Below are positions 22,892 to 27,942 of a stretch of DNA of 27,942 bases, piece after piece. The position numbers and the translations under genes were made by a program. Position 1 is the stretch's first letter; each line of letters starts with the position of its first letter. The notes beneath the pieces are model-generated. The model made no database searches, was not told the DNA's origin, and worked only from the letters and a program-made list of their open reading frames with translations. Origin of the DNA: JACMOY01 sp038322575 (lineage in GTDB: Bacteria > Actinomycetota > Actinomycetes > Actinomycetales > Angustibacteraceae); contig JBBQGB010000043.1 of the NCBI GenBank assembly GCA_038322575.1, positions 1 to 27,942 of the forward strand, read 5' to 3'.

Positions 22892-24469
22892 ATGTCGTCC
22901 CGTCGCGCGCCGCTGCTGGACCTCGACCCCCGCACCGTGCGGACGGCGCGGGCCCTGGCGCGCAAGGCCGGGGCGCCGGTCGTGAAGCTGGCCCGCACCC
23001 ACACCACGGTGTCGGTCGAGCGGGCCCTGCTGCGGATGGCCGGGCTGGCGGGCGCCGACGCCGAGCGCATCCCGTGGGTCAACCACCTCGTCGACGCCGT
23101 GCGCGACCAGGTGGGCATCGAGCACGGGGTGGCGCTGCCGGTCTGGGACGCGCTGGTGCGGGGCGAGGCGCCCGACCTGCTCACGCTGGCCCAGCTGTCG
23201 GCCAGCGGGTCGGTGAAGCTGCGGCTGCCGGAGGGACGTGACGCCACCCGCGCGGCGGCGGCGGCCCGGCGGGCGGCCGGTGCCGGCGTCCGCACGATCG
23301 ACCGGCGCCGCGCCGAGCGCGACCGGCTGGTCACGCGGCTCGGTGACCCGCCGCGCCGGCCCTGGATCTACCTGATCGTCGCGACCGGCGACATCTACGA
23401 GGACATCCCCCAGGCCCAGGCTGCGGCCCGCGGCGGCGCCGACGTCATCGCCGTGATCCGCTCGACCGGCCAGAGCCTGCTGGACTACGTGCCCGAGGGT
23501 GCGACCCGCGAGGGGTACGCCGGCACCTACGCGACGCAGGAGAACTTCCGCCTGATGCGGGCGGCGCTGGACGAGGTCGGCAAGGAGCTCGGCCGCTACA
23601 TCCGGCTGACCAACTACGCCTCCGGCCTGTGCATGCCCGAGATCGCCACGCTGGCCGGGCTCGAGCGGCTGGACATGATGCTTAACGACTCGATGTACGG
23701 GATCCTGTTCCGCGACATCAACCCGGTGCGCACCTTCGTCGACCAGCGGTTCTCCCGGCAGGTGCACGCCCGCGCCGGCATCATCATCAACACGGGCGAG
23801 GACAACTACCTCACCACCGCCGACGCCGTCGAGGCCGCCCACACGGTCACCGTCAGCCAGCTGATGAACGAGTTCTTCGCCAAGGAGGCCGGGCTCGAGA
23901 ACTGGCAGCTGGGCCTGGGCCACGCGTTCGAGATCAACCCCGACCTGCCCGACAGCTTCCGGCTCGAGCTCGCCCACGCGCTGCTGGCCCGCGAGCTGTT
24001 CCCCGCCGCGCCGCTGAAGTGGATGCCGCCGACCAAGCACATGACCGGTGACGTGTTCCGCGGGTACCTGCTGGACGGCTTCTTCAACCTCGCCGGGGCG
24101 CTGACCGGCCAGAGCATCCTGCTCGTCGGCATGATGACCGAGGCCGTCGTCACCCCGTTCCTGTCCGACCGCGACCTGGCGCTGCAGAACGTCCGCTACG
24201 TCATGGACGCCGCGGGCGGGCTGTCCGAGGACTTCCACCCCCCGCACGACGGGTTCATCCAGACCCGGGCCCGCCGGGTGCTGGCCGAGGCCATCGACCT
24301 GCTCGACCGGATCGTCGACGACGGCATGCTGAACGCCATCGGCGATGGCACGTTCGGCTTGATGAAGCGCCCCGCCGACGCCGGCAAGGGCCTCGCCGGG
24401 GTCGCGAAGCGCGCGCCCGGGTACGTCAACCCGGCGATCGACCTGCTCGAGGAAGGGGCCACCCGATGA
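22892..24469 (+). CDS. kamD: Lysine 5,6-aminomutase alpha subunit
   Basis: With KamE, this enzyme uses adenosylcobalamin and PLP to turn beta-lysine into 3,5-diaminohexanoate (and D-lysine into 2,5-diaminohexanoate). The product is 525 residues, the usual alpha-subunit length. It shows the TIM-barrel-type core from about residue 150, with RRPWIYLIVATGDIYEDIPQ, ADVIAVIRSTGQSLLDYVPEGAT, DMMLNDSMYGILFRDINPVRTFVDQ and GLGHAFEINPDLPDSFRLEL as conserved blocks. The ATG at 22892 follows a TAATCT box by 7 nt, suggesting a leaderless message. Its stop overlaps the kamE ATG (ATGA). No reactivase-type genes (KamB/KamC) are adjacent. Confidence 0.94.
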   Translation: MSSRRAPLLDLDPRTVRTARALARKAGAPVVKLARTHTTVSVERALLRMAGLAGADAERIPWVNHLVDAVRDQVGIEHGVALPVWDALVRGEAPDLLTLAQLSASGSVKLRLPEGRDATRAAAAARRAAGAGVRTIDRRRAERDRLVTRLGDPPRRPWIYLIVATGDIYEDIPQAQAAARGGADVIAVIRSTGQSLLDYVPEGATREGYAGTYATQENFRLMRAALDEVGKELGRYIRLTNYASGLCMPEIATLAGLERLDMMLNDSMYGILFRDINPVRTFVDQRFSRQVHARAGIIINTGEDNYLTTADAVEAAHTVTVSQLMNEFFAKEAGLENWQLGLGHAFEINPDLPDSFRLELAHALLARELFPAAPLKWMPPTKHMTGDVFRGYLLDGFFNLAGALTGQSILLVGMMTEAVVTPFLSDRDLALQNVRYVMDAAGGLSEDFHPPHDGFIQTRARRVLAEAIDLLDRIVDDGMLNAIGDGTFGLMKRPADAGKGLAGVAKRAPGYVNPAIDLLEEGATR

Positions 24470-25218
24470 GCGGAACCATCGTGCGCCCGTACGGCGACAC
24501 CACCGGCGACGGGATGGTGCAGGTCTCGTTCACCCTGCCGCTGCCGCACGACAAGCGGGCCGAGGGCGCGGCGCTGCAGCTCGCCGAGAAGATGGGGCTG
24601 GCCCCGGCGCTGCTCGTGCACGCCAAGGCGATGGGCCCGGACTTCACCTTCTTCGTCGTCTACGGCTCGGTCACCCACCTGGTCGACGTCGACGCCGTCA
24701 CGGTCGTGCCGCGCGAGTTCCCGCTGCTGTCGGCCAAGGAGGTCAACGCGGCGATCAAGTCGCGGCTGCGCCGCAAGCTCGTGGTCGTCGGGGCGTGCAT
24801 CGGCACCGACGCCCACACGGTCGGGATCGACGCGATCCTCAACATCAAGGGCTTCGCCGGCGAGAAGGGCCTGGAGTACTACCGCGAGCTGCGGGTGGTC
24901 AACCTCGGCGCCCAGGTGCTGGTGCCCGAGCTGGTCGAGCGGGCCCGTGCCGAGCGCGCCGACGCCGTCCTGGTCTCGCAGGTCGTCACCCAGCGCGACG
25001 CGCACATCCACAACACCACGCAGATGTCGGCCGCCTTCCGCGAGGCCTACCCCGCCGGTACCGCCCCGCTGCTGGTCGCGGGGGGACCGCGGTTCGACGA
25101 GTCGGCCACCGCGGCCCTGGGCGTCGACCGCGTCTTCGGCAAGGGCACCACCCCCGGCGAGGTGGCCTCGTTCCTGGTGCACGCCCTCGCTCCCCTCCCA
25201 GCAGCGAGGACCGCATGA
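24466..25218 (+). CDS. kamE: Lysine 5,6-aminomutase beta subunit, B12-binding
   Basis: The product is 250 residues. The cobalamin-binding motif is DAHTVG (DxHxxG), with His117 as the lower axial cobalt ligand. Lys128 in NIKGF lies 11 residues further on, exactly as the PLP-binding Lys144 lies after His133 in the characterised clostridial subunit. So both cofactors' key residues are present, with an N-terminal Rossmann-like B12 segment and an N-terminal dimerisation part (residues 1-90). It acts with KamD. The gene overlaps kamD by 4 nt upstream and kal by 4 nt downstream, which points to coupled translation and balanced subunit amounts. Confidence 0.94.
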   Translation: MSGTIVRPYGDTTGDGMVQVSFTLPLPHDKRAEGAALQLAEKMGLAPALLVHAKAMGPDFTFFVVYGSVTHLVDVDAVTVVPREFPLLSAKEVNAAIKSRLRRKLVVVGACIGTDAHTVGIDAILNIKGFAGEKGLEYYRELRVVNLGAQVLVPELVERARAERADAVLVSQVVTQRDAHIHNTTQMSAAFREAYPAGTAPLLVAGGPRFDESATAALGVDRVFGKGTTPGEVASFLVHALAPLPAARTA

Positions 25219-25610
25219 CCGACACGCCCGACCCCCGCCTCGGCCTGACCGTCGTCCACCGGCGGTACGTGCCCTTCTCGCACGCCCACTACGCCGGCGA
25301 CCTGGTCGACGGCGCGTACGGCCTGGGGCTGTTCGGCGACGTCGCCACGGAGATGTGCATCCGCACCGACGGCGACGAGGGCCTGTTCGCGTCGTACTCC
25401 GACGTGCAGTTCCTCGCGCCGGTGCGCGCGGGCGACGTCGTCGAGGTGACGGCCACTCTGGTCCGGCTCGGACGCCGCAGCCGCGAGGTGCGCTTCGAGG
25501 TGCGCGTGGTCTGCCGTGCGCGAGCCGACGCCCCGCCCGGGCGCTCCGACGTCCTGGACCCCCCGGTGCTGGCCACCACCGCCACCGGCACCGTCGTCGT
25601 ACCGGGCTGA
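25215..25610 (+). CDS. kal: 3-aminobutyryl-CoA ammonia-lyase (hotdog fold)
   Basis: Kal removes ammonia from 3-aminobutyryl-CoA to give crotonyl-CoA, the last dedicated step of lysine breakdown through the aminomutases. The 131-residue product is a single hotdog domain. RRYVPFSHAHYAGDLVDGAYGLGLFGDVATEMCIRTDGDEGLFASY and the strand VQFLAPVRAGDVVEVTATLVRLG resemble Kal more than ordinary thioesterases. The ATG overlaps the kamE stop by 4 nt. A hairpin follows the stop codon by 10 nt. A plain acyl-CoA thioesterase cannot be excluded from sequence alone, but the kamDE context favours Kal. Confidence 0.85.
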   Translation: MTDTPDPRLGLTVVHRRYVPFSHAHYAGDLVDGAYGLGLFGDVATEMCIRTDGDEGLFASYSDVQFLAPVRAGDVVEVTATLVRLGRRSREVRFEVRVVCRARADAPPGRSDVLDPPVLATTATGTVVVPG

Positions 25611-25620
25611 GACCCGCCCC

Positions 25621-25641
25621 GGCGTGTCCGCGCGACACGCC
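25621..25641 (+). terminator. Terminator hairpin after kal
   Basis: GGCGTGTC (25621-25628) pairs perfectly with GACACGCC (25634-25641) around a 5-nt loop, 10 nt after the kal stop. It lacks a U-tract, as often in high-GC actinobacteria. Confidence 0.65.
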
Positions 25642-25729
25642 GCCGCGGGCCGGTCCGCTCGGTGAACGGCAGGTGACCAGCCGGTGCGCTGACCTGCGCC
25701 GATGCGCGTCCTCCCAGGTCAGAGGCCGG

Positions 25730-25760
25730 TTGACAGCGGTCGCGGGAGGGCCGCTAGGTT
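25730..25760 (+). promoter_or_regulatory. Consensus-like promoter in the kal-lnt gap
   Basis: TTGACA at 25730-25735, a 19-nt spacer and TAGGTT at 25755-25760 make the most consensus-like -35/-10 pair in the window. Transcription would begin near 25767, about 265 nt before lnt, with no good gene in between. The spacer is slightly long. A second -10 candidate, TACCGT at 26008-26013, lies just before lnt. Confidence 0.6.
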
Positions 25761-25766
25761 CGTCCC

Positions 25767-26031
25767 CGTCGCCCACGCACAGCGATCGACGTCAGGTGAC
25801 AAGGGAAGGGTTCCGGGGTCAGGGGGTCGAGTTCTGGCCGCCCGCAGCCGTGATCTCCGGGCCGGTCCCCGCACCGCGAAGACCGGGTTGACCACGGGTA
25901 GGTCCGTGGTGCCTAGTAGACAACTCCCGCCGACCTCGAGGCCATCGAGGTCGCGGGCTGGACCCAACGGCACCACGGGCCTTCGCCCCCGCCCGCTGCG
26001 CGGCTTGTACCGTGGGCCTGGTGATCCGCCA
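25767..26031 (+). ncRNA. Candidate structured leader or small RNA upstream of lnt
   Basis: The 25611-26031 gap has no credible gene. The transcript from the promoter above can form mutually exclusive stems: ACCACGG (25891-25897) with CCGTGGT (25904-25910), or 25901-25913 with 25969-25981 (13 pairs including one G-U). The second stem would enclose a bulged hairpin at 25926-25957 (9-bp core plus 4 pairs). CCGGTC (25862-25867) can also pair with GACCGG (25881-25886). This is an attenuator/riboswitch-like shape. It does not match any riboswitch consensus I know, and it could instead be a stable small RNA. Confidence 0.4.
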
Positions 26032-27639
26032 GTGACCCGACCGTCGCCCGCCGGCGAACCGTCAGCGCTGATGACCCCGGTGCGACTGCCCCTGTCGGGC
26101 GCCCTCGCCGTCGCTGCCCTGGGCGGCGCCCTCGGCAGGCTCGCGTTCCCGGCCCCCGGCTGGTGGCCGCTGGCCGTCCTGGCGGTGGCCCTGTGGGTCG
26201 TGGCCGCCTCCGGTCGCACCTGGCGCGGTGGGGCGCTGGTCGGCCTGGTCCACGGACTGGCGTTCCTGGTCCCGCTGCTGCACTGGTCCGGCATCTACGT
26301 CGGCACCTTCCCGTGGCTGGCCCTGTCGGTGCTGGAGTCCGCGTACTTCGCGGCCATCGGCGCCGCACTGCCGCTCGTGCTGCGCCTGCGCGCCCCCCTC
26401 GCGGCCACCGCCGTCGCCACGCTGTGGGTGGGGCAGGAGGCGCTGCGGTCCCGCACGCCGTACGGCGGGTTCCCGTGGGGCCGGGTGGCGTTCTCGCAGG
26501 CCGACAGCCCGTTCGGCGCCCTCGCCGCGCTGGGCGGAGCGCCCCTGGTGACCTTCGGGGTCGCGCTGGCGGGGGCCCTGGTCGCCGTGGCGCTGCTGCG
26601 GCTGCGGCGGGCGACCGTGACGGCGGTCGCGGCCCTGGTCGCGGCGGCCCTGGTCACCGGGGCCGGTCTGCTCGTCCCGCTGCCGACGTCCGGACCACCG
26701 CTGCAGGTGGCGGGGATCCAGGGTGACGTCCCGAGGCCTGGGCTGTCCTTCAACGCCGAGCGGCGGGCCGTGCTCGACAACCACGCCCGGCTGACCCGGC
26801 AGCTGGCGGCGGACGTCGGCGCCGGGCGCGCGCCGGCCCCCCAGGTCGTGCTCTGGCCCGAGAATGCGTCCGACCTCGACCCGTACCGCCAGGTCGACGC
26901 CCGCGAGGTGATCGACGGCGCGGTGCGGGCGATCGGCGTCCCGACGCTGGTCGGCGCCGTCCTGCTGCGCGACGACGGCCGCCTGACCAACGCCTCGATC
27001 GTCTGGGACCCCGCGACGGGGCCCGGCGCCCGCTACGCCAAGCGCCACCCGGTGCCGTTCGGCGAGTACATCCCCGACCGGGCCTTCTTCCGGCGGATCA
27101 GCAGCCGGGTCGACCTGGTCACCCGCGACTTCGCACCCGGTGGCGCGGTGGGGCGGCTCGACCTCGGACCGGCCCGCCTCGGCGTCGTGATCTGCTTCGA
27201 GGTCGCCTACGACGACCTGGTGCGCGACACCGTGCGCGCCGGCGCCGACCTGCTGGTGGTGCAGACCAACAACGCGACGTTCGGCTACACCGACGAGGCG
27301 GTCCAGCAGCTGGCGATGTCGCGGCTGCGGGCGATCGAGCACGGTCGGGCCGTGGCCCATGTGTCGACGGTCGGGGTGAGCGCCCTGATCGCCCCCGACG
27401 GTCGGGTGCTCACCAGCACCGGCCTGTTCACCCCCGAGGTGCTCCAGGCGACCCTGCCGCTGCGGACGCGCCTGACCCTCAGCGACCGGCTCGGGGCCTG
27501 GCCCGAGGCGGCCCTGACCCTGCTCGGTCTCGTGCTGCTGGCCGTCGCGGCTCGCGCGGGGCGCCGCCGGCGCGGCACCGGGCTCGCGGCCGAGCCGGCC
27601 ACCGCCGTGGGGCCCGTGGCGCGGACGCAGGCACGGTGA
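26032..27639 (+). CDS. lnt: Apolipoprotein N-acyltransferase Lnt
   Basis: Lnt adds the third acyl chain to the N-terminal cysteine of lipoproteins at the membrane. From GTG 26032 the product has 535 residues. About six or seven hydrophobic segments (residues about 20-225) are followed by a nitrilase-type domain with the Glu-Lys-Cys triad in VLWPENASDLDPY, YAKRHPVPFGEYIP and GVVICFEVAYDD, and a final transmembrane helix near the C-terminus. ATG 26071 is the alternative start (522 residues); a longer open frame upstream reads through the leader and is not credible. It overlaps the next gene by 4 nt (GTGA). In this window it may act on the FKBP lipoprotein. Confidence 0.93.
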   Translation: MTRPSPAGEPSALMTPVRLPLSGALAVAALGGALGRLAFPAPGWWPLAVLAVALWVVAASGRTWRGGALVGLVHGLAFLVPLLHWSGIYVGTFPWLALSVLESAYFAAIGAALPLVLRLRAPLAATAVATLWVGQEALRSRTPYGGFPWGRVAFSQADSPFGALAALGGAPLVTFGVALAGALVAVALLRLRRATVTAVAALVAAALVTGAGLLVPLPTSGPPLQVAGIQGDVPRPGLSFNAERRAVLDNHARLTRQLAADVGAGRAPAPQVVLWPENASDLDPYRQVDAREVIDGAVRAIGVPTLVGAVLLRDDGRLTNASIVWDPATGPGARYAKRHPVPFGEYIPDRAFFRRISSRVDLVTRDFAPGGAVGRLDLGPARLGVVICFEVAYDDLVRDTVRAGADLLVVQTNNATFGYTDEAVQQLAMSRLRAIEHGRAVAHVSTVGVSALIAPDGRVLTSTGLFTPEVLQATLPLRTRLTLSDRLGAWPEAALTLLGLVLLAVAARAGRRRRGTGLAAEPATAVGPVARTQAR

Positions 27640-27942
27640 GCGCGGTGGGGTCGGTGGGTGAGGTGGTGGATCCGGGCACGGTGCTGGTGATCGTGCCGAC
27701 GTACAACGAGCTGGAGAACCTGCCGCTGATTCTGGGGCGGGTGCGGGCGGCGGTGCCGTTGGCGCACGTGCTGGTGGTCGATGACGGGTCGCCGGACGGT
27801 ACGGGGGCGCTGGCGGACCGGATCGCGGCGGGTGATGCCCAGGTGCAGGTGCTGCACCGCAGCGTGAAGCAGGGGTTGGGTGCGGCGTACCTGGAGGCGT
27901 TCGGGTGGGGGCTGGAGCACGGTTTCCAGGTGCTGGTGGAGA
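27636..27942 (+). CDS. ppm1: Polyprenol-phosphate mannosyltransferase, cut at window end
   Basis: The first 102 codons are visible from GTG 27636, which overlaps the lnt stop by 4 nt. The translation shows the GT2 start VLVIVPTYNELENLP and the nucleotide-sugar-binding LVVDDGSPDGT, then LHRSVKQGLGAAYLEAFGWGL. These are typical of dolichol/polyprenol-phosphate mannosyltransferases, which make the mannosyl donor for protein and glycolipid mannosylation. In mycobacteria the Lnt and Ppm1 domains are neighbours or fused, which fits the coupling here. Codons ending in G (GCG, GGG, GTG) are clearly more frequent than in the genes upstream. Confidence 0.88.
   Translation, partial: MSAVGSVGEVVDPGTVLVIVPTYNELENLPLILGRVRAAVPLAHVLVVDDGSPDGTGALADRIAAGDAQVQVLHRSVKQGLGAAYLEAFGWGLEHGFQVLVE

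Noticed and set aside
25767..26031. Cobalamin riboswitch next to the B12-dependent kamDE genes
   Set aside because: GGGAAG and CCCGCAGCCGTGA-like pieces are present, but the conserved B12 box and core spacing are not, and the element lies downstream of kamDE rather than upstream.
25702..26031. N-terminal extension of Lnt through the leader
   Set aside because: The frame stays open, but the sequence is Arg/Pro/Ser-rich without hydrophobic character and contains the promoter and stem-loops.

Overview
The window comes from a very GC-rich (roughly 70% or more by eye) actinobacterium that has the Pup-proteasome system. The left half keeps the gene order known from Mycobacterium tuberculosis (pafA, pafB, pafC, tatA, tatC, helY). 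Many genes have a TAnnnT -10 box only 6-7 nt before the start codon, the pattern of leaderless transcripts common in Actinobacteria. I cannot assign a genus. Pup, Dop and the proteasome subunits are not in the window.

Layout. 1-676 (minus): a partial NAD-dependent epimerase. 677-1068: divergent gap with a perfect 40-bp palindrome. 1069-3917: pafA and two FKBP-type peptidyl-prolyl isomerases, one of them a two-domain lipoprotein. 3936-4075: an array of three hairpins, the first a second copy of the palindrome. 4051-5196 (minus): a DUF3866-type protein. 5262-12804: pafB, pafC, a small zinc-ribbon protein, a small membrane protein, tatA, tatC, a diacylglycerol-kinase-like lipid kinase and helY, closed by a large hairpin. 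13030-14580: secreted M4 metalloprotease. 14573-15493 (minus): 5'-3' exonuclease. 15525-17253: Lrp/AsnC regulator and a membrane-anchored beta-propeller.

17273-25610 is the most unusual part, a lysine-catabolism island. On the minus strand, kamA (lysine 2,3-aminomutase) is followed 11 nt later by an unknown 136-residue gene. Divergently, kdd (3,5-diaminohexanoate dehydrogenase) is translationally coupled to a YtcJ-like amidohydrolase. After a repeat-rich convergent gap and a minus-strand acyltransferase come kamD-kamE (B12-dependent 5,6-aminomutase) and kal (3-aminobutyryl-CoA ammonia-lyase), joined by 4-nt ATGA overlaps. Together these cover lysine to beta-lysine, 3,5-diaminohexanoate, 3-keto-5-aminohexanoate, and the last step 3-aminobutyryl-CoA to crotonyl-CoA. 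The cleavage enzyme between them (Kce) is not in the window. The unknown small gene and the amidohydrolase are the best candidates for undescribed parts of the pathway.

25611-27942: a terminator, a consensus promoter and a leader of about 260 nt that can fold into two mutually exclusive structures, then lnt (apolipoprotein N-acyltransferase) coupled to the start of a polyprenol-phosphate mannosyltransferase gene that is cut by the window end.
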